This document shows, one piece after another, positions 44,547-53,221 of a stretch of DNA of 64,000 nucleotides. Position numbers and translations under genes: made by a program. Source of the stretch: JAEUMG01 sp046349315 (lineage in GTDB: Bacteria > Pseudomonadota > Alphaproteobacteria > Rhizobiales > Aestuariivirgaceae). Each line of letters opens with the position of its first letter. Positions within the stretch are counted from its first letter, which is position 1. The notes under the pieces were generated by a model. It searched no databases and had not been told where the DNA came from. It saw only the letters and a list, made by a program, of their open reading frames with translations. The DNA lies in contig JAXMCQ010000008.1 in the NCBI GenBank assembly GCA_046349315.1, forward strand, positions 1 to 64,000, written 5' to 3'.

Positions 44547-46196
44547 ATGAATGTTCAGCTTCAGTCGGATACCCTCCAGTCCCCGCAAACCCGAGAGACG
44601 GATATGCCTGATACCAAGAAGAATGAAGGTTCGACGCTCCCCGGCTGGGCCGTGGTGATCGCAGTCCTGGCGCTTCTGGTCGGCCTGCCGCTGGTGGTGT
44701 GGACCGATCTGCGCAACCTTTCCGAGCAATCCTTGCTCAACCAGTCCGCGAATCTCAACTCGGTCATCAGCAGCGTGCGCGCCTATTACGCCAAGAATGT
44801 CGTGGCCCGCGTCCTCGCCTCGCCCGACAAGACGCAAGTGATCCACAATTACCACGATGTCGATGGCGCCATTCCCATCCCGGCGACGCTATCCCTCGAA
44901 CTCGGCAAAGTCATCAGCGAGCAGCAGGGCGACATTACCTATCGCTTCGTCTCGGATTACCCCTTCAAGGGGCGCGAGCCGCACCCGCTCGATGCCTTCG
45001 AGACCAACGCACTCGCCAAATTGCGCCAGAACCCCGACCAGAAAATCAGCGACGTCACCTGGGCCAATTTCCACGGCCAGGTTCGCCTCATTGCGCCCGT
45101 GTTGATGACGGAGGCCTGCGTCGCCTGCCACAATGCGCGCCCCGACAGTCCGAAGCACGACTGGAAGGTCGGCGATGTGCGCGGCATCCAGGAGATTATC
45201 ATCGACCAGCCGATCGCCGCCAACATTCTCTCCTTCAAGTGGCTGCTCGGCTATTTCGTGGCGATGGCGCTGGTCGGCCTGGGTTTCGTGTTCTGGCAGT
45301 ACCGCCAGGGCAAGCTCATCTCCGCGATGAACAAAGAGCTTGAGAGTAACAACGCCTTCCTCGCCTCGGTCTCGCTCAAGATCTCACGCTATCTCTCCCC
45401 GCAACTCTACAAGAGCATATTCGCCGGCGAGAAGGACGTGACCATCCAGACCGAGCGCAAGAAACTCACGATCTTCTTCTCGGACATCAAGGACTTCACA
45501 GCTACAACGGAAGAACTCGAACCGGAGGAGATCACCGTTCTCCTCAACGAGTACTTCACGGAGATGTCGAAGATCGCCGCAGAACATGGCGGCACCGTCG
45601 ACAAATTCATCGGCGATGCAATCCTGATCTTCTTCGGCGATCCCGAAACAAAGGGTGTCGTGGAAGATGCGCGCGCCTGTCTGCGCATGGCGCTCGCCAT
45701 GCAAGGCAAGATTGCCGAACTCAATGCACGCTGGAGGAGCGAAGGCACGGAAAAGCCGTTCCGGGTGCGGATGGGCATCAATACCGGCTTCTGCAATGTC
45801 GGCAATTTCGGGAGCGCCGACCGCATGGACTATACGATCATCGGCGCTGAAGCGAACCTTGCGGCGCGCCTGCAATCGATCGCCGAGCCAGGACAAGTCA
45901 TCCTCAGCTACGAAACCTATGCGCTGGTGCGCGACATGCTGAGCGGGCATGCGCTCGCGCCGATCCGCATGAAGGGCATCGCTCATCCGGTCGTGCCCTA
46001 TGTGGTCGATGGCGTGCTCGGCGATGAAGGCGTGACGCACAAGCTCTTCAGCGAGCATATGCCGGGGCTCGATCTCTATCTCGACCCTTCCGCCATGAAC
46101 GAGGACGGCGCGGCGCGCGTGAAGGCGTTGCTCGAACAGGCGCTTGCGGCGATCGAGTCGGGCGGGAGGCGCGGCCCGCATCCGCAAGGGACATAG
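44547..46196 (+). CDS. Membrane adenylate cyclase with periplasmic haem-c (Tll0287-like) sensor domain
   Basis: 549-aa protein. One membrane helix (about 33-52), a periplasmic Tll0287-like/DUF3365 domain (about 60-225) with a c-type haem motif C191-V-A-C194-H195, a second helix (about 232-251), a short linker, and a class III cyclase domain (about 300-480). Catalytic residues are complete: FSDIKDFT and FIGDAILIFF aspartates, Lys in DKFIGD, MDYTIIG aspartate for ATP, and NLAARLQ Asn/Arg. It probably converts a redox, gas or haem-ligand signal outside the membrane into cAMP; the ligand is inferred only. Start chosen by its ribosome site and promoter. Confidence 0.88.
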   Translation: MNVQLQSDTLQSPQTRETDMPDTKKNEGSTLPGWAVVIAVLALLVGLPLVVWTDLRNLSEQSLLNQSANLNSVISSVRAYYAKNVVARVLASPDKTQVIHNYHDVDGAIPIPATLSLELGKVISEQQGDITYRFVSDYPFKGREPHPLDAFETNALAKLRQNPDQKISDVTWANFHGQVRLIAPVLMTEACVACHNARPDSPKHDWKVGDVRGIQEIIIDQPIAANILSFKWLLGYFVAMALVGLGFVFWQYRQGKLISAMNKELESNNAFLASVSLKISRYLSPQLYKSIFAGEKDVTIQTERKKLTIFFSDIKDFTATTEELEPEEITVLLNEYFTEMSKIAAEHGGTVDKFIGDAILIFFGDPETKGVVEDARACLRMALAMQGKIAELNARWRSEGTEKPFRVRMGINTGFCNVGNFGSADRMDYTIIGAEANLAARLQSIAEPGQVILSYETYALVRDMLSGHALAPIRMKGIAHPVVPYVVDGVLGDEGVTHKLFSEHMPGLDLYLDPSAMNEDGAARVKALLEQALAAIESGGRRGPHPQGT

Positions 46197-46217
46197 CGGC
46201 GAATACCGGGGGCTGCG

Positions 46218-47201
46218 ATGCGGGTTGCAATGATCGGCGCGGGCGCAATGGGGTCGGTCTTCGGCAGCCGCTTCGCACGCGCCGGGGCCGAGGTGGTGTT
46301 GTTCGATAGGGATCGCACGCATATCGAGGCGATCGAAGTGGGCGGAGTTCATGTCGAGGCGCCGGACGGATCGATGACGTTGCGGCTTCCGGCGACGACC
46401 AATGCGGACAATATCGGGAAGGCCGATTTTGCGGTGATTCTCGTCGACAGCAATGCGACCGAGGAAGCCGCGAAGGTCGTGAAGCGCGTGCTCGGGAAGA
46501 ATGGTGCGGCGCTGACCCTGCAGAATGGCATCGGCAATGTCGAAGTCCTCAGTGCGGTGCTGGGCGCAGCGCGGGTGATTGCCGGCACCACCTACAACAG
46601 CGCGGCACGCATCAAGCCCGGCCATGTGCTTCATTCCAATATCGGCGAGACGGTGATCGGCGAGATCGATGGGAGCCTATCGGCGCGAGTCGAGGGAATT
46701 GCGCGACTTTTGCGCGAGGCGGGATTATCGGTGACGGTCAGCGACAATGTGATGGGCCATATCTGGATGAAGTTCGTGCTCAATGCGGCGATCAATCCGG
46801 TGAGCGCGATGACCGGCTTGCGGCCGGGCGAGATCGCACGGGTTCCGGCAGCACGGGAGCTATTGGAGCGCGTGCTCGATGAGGTGCTGGACGTCGTTGC
46901 GGCGAAGGGCATCACGCTGCCGGTCGATGATGCGCGCGCGCATGTGCTCGATCATGCATGGGAGCGGTACAACCGGCCATCGATGCTGCAGCATGTGGAG
47001 GAAGGCCGGCGCACCGAGATCGACGCGCTGAACGGCGCATTGGTGAAAGAGGCAAAAGTGTTGGGCGTCGCTGCGCCGTTCAACGAAGCGGTGGTCCTGG
47101 CGATCAGGTCGATCGAAGCACGCAACGCGGCGCGCGCGAAATCCCCGCCGGTGGACGAAGCGGCGCTTGAGGTGAAAGCGCGGGAAGAACGGCAACCTTA
47201 G
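46218..47201 (+). CDS. panE: 2-dehydropantoate 2-reductase family protein
   Basis: 327-aa PanE/ApbA enzyme, NADPH-dependent reduction of ketopantoate for pantothenate and CoA. Rossmann motif MIGAGAMGSVFGSRFARAG, TLQNGIGNVEVL, the catalytic lysine region HIWMKFVLNAAINPVSAMTG, and the C-terminal RPSMLQHVEEGRRTEIDALNG (conserved Ser/Asn/Glu). Paralogues of this family reduce other 2-oxo acids, so the substrate is likely but not certain. Confidence 0.85.
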   Translation: MRVAMIGAGAMGSVFGSRFARAGAEVVLFDRDRTHIEAIEVGGVHVEAPDGSMTLRLPATTNADNIGKADFAVILVDSNATEEAAKVVKRVLGKNGAALTLQNGIGNVEVLSAVLGAARVIAGTTYNSAARIKPGHVLHSNIGETVIGEIDGSLSARVEGIARLLREAGLSVTVSDNVMGHIWMKFVLNAAINPVSAMTGLRPGEIARVPAARELLERVLDEVLDVVAAKGITLPVDDARAHVLDHAWERYNRPSMLQHVEEGRRTEIDALNGALVKEAKVLGVAAPFNEAVVLAIRSIEARNAARAKSPPVDEAALEVKAREERQP

Positions 47202-47203
47202 CC

Positions 47204-47286
47204 GTCACCCCAGCGAAAGCTGGGGTCCGCTGACGCGTTTCCGTTGCTGAAGCGATTCAGGGGATGCCAGCTTTCGCTGGCATGAC
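47204..47286. repeat. Paired palindromic intergenic element, copy 4
   Basis: 83-bp element with ends GTCACCCCAGCGAAAGCTGG and CCAGCTTTCGCTGGCATGAC, inverted relative to copy 3. It lies between convergent panE and the ureohydrolase gene. Confidence 0.85.
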
Positions 47287-47308
47287 GGTTTTTTCTACTG
47301 GGCGAGTC

Positions 47309-48274
47309 TTACTTCCTTCTCGACGCCCGGGAGTCGGCGATGACGCAAAGCATTTCCCACATCAAGTTCGCAGCTGTGACGGACGTGATGCCCGATGGAT
47401 CATAACAAGGTGCGACTTCGCAGATATCGCCGCCAACCAGGTGCTTGCCCTGGAGCGAGCGCAGGATCACCTGGGCATCGCGCGGGGTGAGGCCGCCGAT
47501 CTCCGGCACGCCGGTGCCGATCGCCCAGGCGGGATCGAGCCCGTCAATATCGATGGTGATGTAGACCGGGCCCTTGCCGGTGACCTGATTGATCTTCTTG
47601 ATCAGCCAGTCGCGGCCCTTCTCCTCGAACTTGTCATAGGTCACGCAAGTAAAGCCCTTGTCCTCGCCCCATCTGATATCGTCGGGCGAGAAGCGCGACC
47701 CGCGCAGACCGATCTGGATGGTGCGGTTGGGATCGATCAGGCCTTCCTCGACGCCGCGCCGGAAGGTCGTTGCGTGATTGATCTTGGTATCGGCGAGCGT
47801 ATCGAGCGTATCGGCATGTGAATCGATTTGGACAATGCCGACCGGGCCGTCCTTGGCGATGGCGCGCAGAATGGGCAAGGGCACGGTGTGATCGCCGCCG
47901 ATCGAGATCGGCAGGATGCCGGCCTTGTGAATCTTCGTGTAGAACGCCTCGATCATGTCGATCGATTTCGCGAAATCGATCGGGTTGACGGGCGCGTCGC
48001 CAATGTCGGCGACGTTGCAAAGATCATAGGGCGCGATGCCGGAGGTGGGATGGATGCGGCGGATCAGGCGGGAGGCTTCGCGCACCGAAGCCGGACCCTG
48101 TCGCGCGCCGGCGCGATAGTTGACGCCGATATCGAAGGGCACGCCGACGAGCGCGATGTCGAGCTCTGGCGAAATCTCGTAGCGCTGGGTGCGCATGAAG
48201 GTGGCGATGCCGGCAAAGCGCGGGGTGACCGTGGCATCGACAGGCTGGAAGCGGGGGTCTTTCTTGGGCTTCAT
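47309..48274 (-). CDS. Ureohydrolase (agmatinase/guanidino-acid hydrolase family)
   Basis: 321-aa arginase/agmatinase-fold enzyme with the binuclear manganese site complete: GGDHT, DSHADT, and DIDGLDPA. Also YRAGARQGPASVREASR and GGLTPRDAQVILRSLQGK. It releases urea from a guanidino compound; agmatine, guanidinobutyrate or guanidine itself are the options and the sequence does not choose among them. ATG at 48274 has GGAGGA upstream; the first in-frame start at 48298 lacks one. Divergent from the DUF1989/RidA pair. Confidence 0.9.
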   Translation of the reverse strand: MKPKKDPRFQPVDATVTPRFAGIATFMRTQRYEISPELDIALVGVPFDIGVNYRAGARQGPASVREASRLIRRIHPTSGIAPYDLCNVADIGDAPVNPIDFAKSIDMIEAFYTKIHKAGILPISIGGDHTVPLPILRAIAKDGPVGIVQIDSHADTLDTLADTKINHATTFRRGVEEGLIDPNRTIQIGLRGSRFSPDDIRWGEDKGFTCVTYDKFEEKGRDWLIKKINQVTGKGPVYITIDIDGLDPAWAIGTGVPEIGGLTPRDAQVILRSLQGKHLVGGDICEVAPCYDPSGITSVTAANLMWEMLCVIADSRASRRK

Positions 48275-48362
48275 GTTTTTCCTCCGAAGGCGCGGCAAGC
48301 TAGCTGGCTTTCGGGCTTTGCGTCACGTATTAAATCGGCGCGGTCAAAGCAGGGAAAAAGCA

Positions 48363-48956
48363 ATGGGCAGTCTTCAAACCATTCCGGCACGGCGCGGCAA
48401 GGCGGCGCGGGTCGGCAGGGGCCAATCGATCAAAGTCATTAATACGCATGGCAACCAGGTGGTCGATACCTGGGCTTTCAATGCCGGGGATTTCCGCGAA
48501 TATATGGGGATGGAACATTGCCGGGCCTTCTGGAGCCGGCTTTATCCGGTGGTCGGCGATGCCATGATCACCAACCGGCGGCGGCCGATCCTGACCCTCG
48601 TCGAGGACACCTCGCCCGGCCGGCACGACACGTTGATCGCGCCATGCGACAATGAACGCTACGGACTCCTTGGCTGCACGGCTTATCACGACAATTGCCG
48701 CGACAATCTGCATGGCGGGCTTGCAGAACTCGGCATCACCATCCCCTATACGCCGCCTTCGCTCAACACCTTCATGAACATCCCGTGGCGCCAGGATGGT
48801 GCCCTCGAATGGGGCAATTGCCTGTGCAAGAAAGGCGACTATGTGGTGTTTCGCGCCGAAATGGACGCGATCGTCGCCTTTTCGGCCTGCCCGCAGGACA
48901 TGCTGCCGATCAATAACGGGATCACCACGGAAGCGCATTTCGAGGTTTTGGGGTAG
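48363..48956 (+). CDS. DUF1989 (urea-carboxylase-associated) family protein
   Basis: 197-aa protein of the DUF1989 family. GQSIKVINTHGNQVVDTWAF at the start, MGMEHCRAFWSRLYPVVGD, GCTAYHDNCRDNLHGGL, and EWGNCLCKKGDYV provide the cysteines and histidines that make the zinc site in this family. Members act with urea carboxylase or guanidine carboxylase, where they deiminate carboxyguanidine. Here no carboxylase is nearby, but a ureohydrolase is divergent. ATG at 48363 chosen after an AGGGA ribosome site. Confidence 0.85.
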   Translation: MGSLQTIPARRGKAARVGRGQSIKVINTHGNQVVDTWAFNAGDFREYMGMEHCRAFWSRLYPVVGDAMITNRRRPILTLVEDTSPGRHDTLIAPCDNERYGLLGCTAYHDNCRDNLHGGLAELGITIPYTPPSLNTFMNIPWRQDGALEWGNCLCKKGDYVVFRAEMDAIVAFSACPQDMLPINNGITTEAHFEVLG

Positions 48957-48961
48957 CACGG

Positions 48962-49354
48962 ATGCCGCGCGTCGAGACCTTCACGCCGGCGGGCACTCCG
49001 ACGCCGATCGGGCCCTATCATCATGTGGCCAAGGTCGGCGAGCATATCTGGATCGGCGGAACGGCGGGCGTCGATCCGGCAACGGGGAAGGTTGCCGGAC
49101 CGGATATCGGCGCACAGACCCGCCAGATCCTTTCATCCTTCAAGGTGATGCTGGCGGCGGCGGGTTCCGATCTCGATCACGTGACGCATGTGACCGTGTT
49201 CCTCAAACACATGGCGGATTTCGAAGGCATGAACGAGGCCTATGTGGCGATGATGGGCGACCACCGCCCCGCCCGCACGGTCGTCGCGGTCAGCGAATTG
49301 CCGAAGCCCGGAGTCTTGGTGACGATGAACCTGACGGCGGTGACGAAAGCCTGA
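48962..49354 (+). CDS. RidA family (YjgF/Rid) protein
   Basis: 130-aa Rid protein: TPIGPYHHVAKVGEHIWIGG, ATGKVAGPDIGAQTRQILSS, and HRPARTVVAVSELP with the arginine that, in RidA, contacts the imine substrate. Rid enzymes hydrolyse reactive enamines/imines from amine catabolism. Five bases after the DUF1989 gene, hence one operon. Converges on the ABC permease gene with six bases between stops. Confidence 0.9.
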   Translation: MPRVETFTPAGTPTPIGPYHHVAKVGEHIWIGGTAGVDPATGKVAGPDIGAQTRQILSSFKVMLAAAGSDLDHVTHVTVFLKHMADFEGMNEAYVAMMGDHRPARTVVAVSELPKPGVLVTMNLTAVTKA

Positions 49355-49360
49355 GGGCGC

Positions 49361-50347
49361 CTATTCCGCGGGCTTGGGCACCAGTTGCTTCTTGGTCTGC
49401 GCCGAGCGGTTGCGATAGCGCACCAGCTGCTGGTCGGCGATGACGCCGATCAGGATGACGCCGCCCATGACCGCGAAATTGAGCGAACTCGGAATGCCGA
49501 GAAGATTGACGAGGTTCTGCAAGACCTGAAGCAGGATGGTGCCGAGCACGACGCCGATGATCGAGCCCTCGCCGCCGCGCAACGAGCAGCCGCCGAGAAC
49601 CGCCGCGGCGATCGCGTAGAGCTCGTAGAAATTGCCGTGCGAGGACGGCGAGATCGAGCGCGTATACATGGCGATGAAGACCGCCGCGAAAGCAGTGAGG
49701 CCGCAGCAGATCATATAGGCGGCAACGGTCACACGCTTGGTATTGATGCCGGAATAGCGCGCCGCCTCCTCGTTCTTGCCGACTGCGAAGAGATAGCGGC
49801 CGAAGACCGAGCGGTGCAGGACGATGGCGGAGATGATGGCGACGATGACGAAGGCGACAAGGCTGTGCGGGATGCCCTCGGTGCGCCCGGTGGTGAGCCA
49901 TTCAAGCGTCGGAAAGTTCTGGCCGAAGGCGAAGCCGGCGGTGGCATCTTCCGTATAGAAGCGGGCGATGCCGCGATAGATCAAGAGGCCGCAGAGGGTC
50001 ACGACGAAGGGCTGGATGCCGACGCGGGTAATGAGCAGGCCGTGGACGAGGCCCATCAAGAGGCCGATGCCGATGACGATCAGAAGTGCAAAGCCCCAGG
50101 GCACGCCGGCATTGGAGATGAGATCAACGAAGACGACGCCGAGCAAGGCGATGATCGAGCCAACAGACAGCTCAATGCCGCCGGTGATGATGACGAAGGC
50201 CTGAGCAAGCGAGAAAATGCCGAACAAGCCGATGAGATTGGCGGTGTTCGAGATATTGATCGGCGACAGGAAGCGCGGGTTGATCGCCGCCACGGCAGCA
50301 CCCACGACGAGGATCAGGAGAAAAAGGCCCAGATCTTTCTTCAGCAT
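49361..50347 (-). CDS. CUT2-family ABC transporter permease
   Basis: 328-aa RbsC/BPD_transp_2 permease with about nine helices. GLFGIFSLAQAFVIITGGIELSVGS holds the family's conserved region (as SLAQAFVIITGGIELSVGS), also FAVGKNEEAARYSGIN and LGGCSLRGGEGSIIGVVLGT. Third gene of the transporter operon, 12 bases after the ATPase gene. Confidence 0.92.
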   Translation of the reverse strand: MLKKDLGLFLLILVVGAAVAAINPRFLSPINISNTANLIGLFGIFSLAQAFVIITGGIELSVGSIIALLGVVFVDLISNAGVPWGFALLIVIGIGLLMGLVHGLLITRVGIQPFVVTLCGLLIYRGIARFYTEDATAGFAFGQNFPTLEWLTTGRTEGIPHSLVAFVIVAIISAIVLHRSVFGRYLFAVGKNEEAARYSGINTKRVTVAAYMICCGLTAFAAVFIAMYTRSISPSSHGNFYELYAIAAAVLGGCSLRGGEGSIIGVVLGTILLQVLQNLVNLLGIPSSLNFAVMGGVILIGVIADQQLVRYRNRSAQTKKQLVPKPAE

Positions 50348-50359
50348 TGCCGTCCCATC

Positions 50360-51865
50360 TCAATTGAGGCTTGCGCCAACCGCCAGTTTCAAAACATTCG
50401 CCTCGCTGAATTGCGAGCGTTCGAGAAAGCCCGAGATGCTGCCTTCATGCATGACCGCGATCCGGTCGCTCACGCCCACGACTTCTTCCATGTCGCTCGA
50501 GATCATCAGGACGGCCACGCCCTTGTCGGCGAGCTCGCGCATCAGGGCGTAAATCTCACTCTTGGCACCGACATCGATGCCGCGGGTCGGCTCATCGAAG
50601 ATGATGGCGCGCGGACGCATGGAAAGCCACTTGGCCAGCACGACCTTCTGCTGATTGCCGCCCGACAAGGCCTGGACCTGGTTGGTGACATTGGGCGTGC
50701 GGATATTGAGCGCGGCGCGATGCGTTTCCGCATTCTCGGTCTCGCGGTCCTCATTCACGAGGTGAGCTTTGGCATAGCGTGGCAGATCGGGGAGCGAGAT
50801 ATTGCCGGCGATCGACATGTCGAGAAGGAGGCCTGCGCGCTTGCGGTCTTCGGGCACGAGATAGATGCCGCGGTCGATGGCATCGCGCGGCGATGCGATC
50901 CTGGCGGGTTCTCCGGCAAGCTTGATGGTGCCACCATGCGATTTGTCGACACCGAAGACGACGCGCGCCAGTTCGGTCCGCCCCGAACCGACGAGGCCTG
51001 CGAGGCCCAATATCTCGCCGCGGCGCACGGCAAGGCTGACCGCATGCTGGGGATAAGTGCCGGTGCGCACATTCTCGATTTCAAGGACCGGCTCCTGCGG
51101 CGGCGCGGCGGGCGGGATATAGAGTGCCTTGAGGTCGCGGCCGATCATCAGGCGGATCATGGCGTCGTGGCGGATATGGCCGCGATCGAGCTCGCCGACC
51201 ACGCGGCCATCACGCAGGACCACGACGCGATCGGCGCATTTCTCGACTTCATTCAAGCGATGCGAGATGAAGATGATGCTGACGCCGGCCGCTTTGAGAT
51301 CGGCAATCACTTGGAGCAGGCGCTGGGTCTCAGTGATCGTTAGGCTCGAGGTCGGCTCGTCCATGATGATAAGGCGGGCATCGAGGGACAGCGCCTTGGC
51401 AATCTCGACCAATTGCATCTGGGCGATTGAAAGCTCGGAGACTGGCCGTTCAGGGCCGAAATCGGCGCCGAGACGCTTGAGGATAGGCGCCACGGCCTCG
51501 TTCAGCGCCGTGCGATCGACCAGTTTGAGCGGACCGCCCCATAAGGGCTCACGACCGATCATGACATTGGCAGCGACGTCGAGATTATCGAAAAGATTGA
51601 GTTCCTGATGGACGAAGGCGATGCCGGCGGATATCGCTTCGGCAACCGTCAACCGGGGCCGTTCCTCACCCTTGATGACGATGGTTCCGTCGGTGGGCGC
51701 TACGACACCGCCCATGATCTTCATGAGGGTGGATTTACCGGCGCCATTCTCGCCGATGAGGCCGATGATCTCGCCTTCGCGCACGGCAAAGCTCACCCGG
51801 TCGAGCGCGACCACGCCGGGATAGGTCTTTACGATGCCCTTGAGTTCGAGAAACGCCTCAGCCAC
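50360..51865 (-). CDS. CUT2-family ABC transporter ATP-binding protein
   Basis: 501-aa RbsA-type protein with two fused ATPase domains. First: Walker A GENGAGKSTLMK, signature LSIAQMQLVEIAK, Walker B LIIMDEPTSSL. Second: degenerate Walker A GLVGSGRTELAR as normal in this family, signature LSGGNQQKVVLAKWL, Walker B IIFDEPTRGID. Energises import of a sugar-like or other small molecule through the permease. Confidence 0.94.
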   Translation of the reverse strand: MAEAFLELKGIVKTYPGVVALDRVSFAVREGEIIGLIGENGAGKSTLMKIMGGVVAPTDGTIVIKGEERPRLTVAEAISAGIAFVHQELNLFDNLDVAANVMIGREPLWGGPLKLVDRTALNEAVAPILKRLGADFGPERPVSELSIAQMQLVEIAKALSLDARLIIMDEPTSSLTITETQRLLQVIADLKAAGVSIIFISHRLNEVEKCADRVVVLRDGRVVGELDRGHIRHDAMIRLMIGRDLKALYIPPAAPPQEPVLEIENVRTGTYPQHAVSLAVRRGEILGLAGLVGSGRTELARVVFGVDKSHGGTIKLAGEPARIASPRDAIDRGIYLVPEDRKRAGLLLDMSIAGNISLPDLPRYAKAHLVNEDRETENAETHRAALNIRTPNVTNQVQALSGGNQQKVVLAKWLSMRPRAIIFDEPTRGIDVGAKSEIYALMRELADKGVAVLMISSDMEEVVGVSDRIAVMHEGSISGFLERSQFSEANVLKLAVGASLN

Positions 51866-51904
51866 GGACCCCTACCCGCGCCCTTCACCCATTTGGCCGA
51901 TTAT

Positions 51905-51963
51905 GGGCTCAAGAGCCCGGCCGGGCAAGAAAATGGGCCGGCGCAAATTTCTCGCGCCGGCCC
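51905..51963 (-). terminator. Two hairpins between the binding-protein and ATPase genes
   Basis: GGGCTC-AA-GAGCCC (51905-51918) and a 10-bp stem GGGCCGGCGC/GCGCCGGCCC (51935-51944 with 51954-51963, 9-base loop). There is no T-run. Such hairpins between a binding-protein gene and its transporter genes usually stabilise the upstream mRNA or lower downstream expression. Confidence 0.6.
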
Positions 51964-51972
51964 GCGTCATTC

Positions 51973-52926
51973 TCAGCCGCCGCTAATACGGGCCTTCAGT
52001 TCCGCCTCGAACGCATCGACATTGCCCTTGTCGATGATCTTGGTCGGAACGATGATCAGCTTGTTGTCGGGAACGACGGACTTGTCGCCCTCGAGATACT
52101 TGGCCATCAACTTCATGCCTTCGTAGCCCCACTCATAGGGCTGCTGCACGACGGTGCCCGCGAAGGAGCCTTCGCGAATAGCGCCGAGCGTGATCGGATC
52201 TTCGTCGAAGGCGATGACGGTGATCTGGCCGAGCTTGCCGGCTTCCTTCAGCACTTCATAGATGCGCGGCGGGTTGTATGAGTAGAAGCCCACCATGCAG
52301 TTGATGTCGGGATTGGCGGCAAGCGTGTCTTCGACGTTGCGCTTGGCGCGTGTCTGGTCGATGTCGTCGCCGCGGACGTCGACGAGTTCGATCTTCGAGC
52401 CCTTGATCGCTTCCTTCATGCCTTCGATGCGCTCGCGGGCATTATCGGCACCGGGGAGACCGACGAAGCCCATGCATTTCGCGCCATTGGGCAGCGCCTT
52501 CAGCGCGATCTCGCCCGCCTGCTTGCCGGCATCGGTGTTCGAGCTGCCGATATAGGCAATGCGGTTCGAGTCGGGCGCGTCAGAGTCGGTCGTGAACAGC
52601 GGTACCTGCGAGCCGATGCGGTTCAGGGCTTCCGTCGAGGTCTTGGGATCAACGGCGCTGACCATGATGGCATCGACGCCGGCCGCGACGAGGTCATCCA
52701 TCAGGCGCTGCTGGATCGCGGCGGCGGCCTGCTCGGGATACTTGAGTGAAAGTTCGTAGTTCGGCAGTTCGGCCTGCGCCTTCTTCACGCCAGCCTCGGC
52801 GAGTTTCCAGAAGTCGGAAGCGCCGTTCACGACGAAGGCAAGCTGCTTCTTCTCTTGTGCATCGGCCGATGCACCGATCACACACGCGATCGCCAGGGCG
52901 GTCGCTCCCATCATTAGCTTTTTCAT
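51973..52926 (-). CDS. CUT2-family periplasmic substrate-binding protein
   Basis: 317-aa exported periplasmic binding protein (Peripla_BP_4, ribose-binding-like). Signal peptide MKKLMMGATALAIACVIGAS with cleavage near ADA-QEK; mature start LAFVVNGASDFWKLAEAGVKKA; DAIMVSAVDP and FTTDSDAPDSNRIAYIGSSN are ligand-pocket loops, the latter with the aspartate usual for binding hydroxyl groups. ATG at 52926 follows GGAG. First gene of the three-gene transporter operon; the ligand is unknown. Confidence 0.92.
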   Translation of the reverse strand: MKKLMMGATALAIACVIGASADAQEKKQLAFVVNGASDFWKLAEAGVKKAQAELPNYELSLKYPEQAAAAIQQRLMDDLVAAGVDAIMVSAVDPKTSTEALNRIGSQVPLFTTDSDAPDSNRIAYIGSSNTDAGKQAGEIALKALPNGAKCMGFVGLPGADNARERIEGMKEAIKGSKIELVDVRGDDIDQTRAKRNVEDTLAANPDINCMVGFYSYNPPRIYEVLKEAGKLGQITVIAFDEDPITLGAIREGSFAGTVVQQPYEWGYEGMKLMAKYLEGDKSVVPDNKLIIVPTKIIDKGNVDAFEAELKARISGG

Positions 52927-53150
52927 GCGTAACTCCACATTTTGATAAAAGCGGTTCGTCCATCAAGCGCGACGAGCTGAGATAAAAAGATTCACGGGAG
53001 GAAATGGAACACCGCTCGGGCCGCGCGACATCCGTCGACGGGACGTCTATGGCAGCCAATCGGCAGTCCACGCATGTCTGGAACCTCCCATGGTGGCGAG
53101 CCCAGGTCTGCCGATTGTATTTGGCAGGTTATAGAGCGCTCACCGAGTTA

Positions 53151-53216
53151 GAGCCTAAATGTGCCCGATGCCGTGTCAAGCCCTTTTGTCATATAAACAA
53201 TGTTTTGTAATATAAA
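53151..53216 (-). promoter_or_regulatory. Candidate activator site and promoter of the CUT2 transporter operon
   Basis: AT-rich direct repeats TTTTGTCATATAAA (53184-53197) and TTTTGTAATATAAA (53203-53216), 19 bases apart, next to TTGACA on the minus strand (53179-53174) with a poor -10 (TAGGCT, short spacer). Repeats just upstream of a weak promoter suggest an activator-binding site. The function is inferred. Confidence 0.5.
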
Positions 53217-53221
53217 TGAAA

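Noticed and set aside
49385..51343. 652-codon open frame on the plus strand
   Set aside because: Antisense to the ABC permease and ATPase genes; high GC third positions create such long mirrors.
53004..53210. 68-codon open frame between the transporter operons
   Set aside because: No ribosome site and no family resemblance; the region fits better as promoter and operator DNA.
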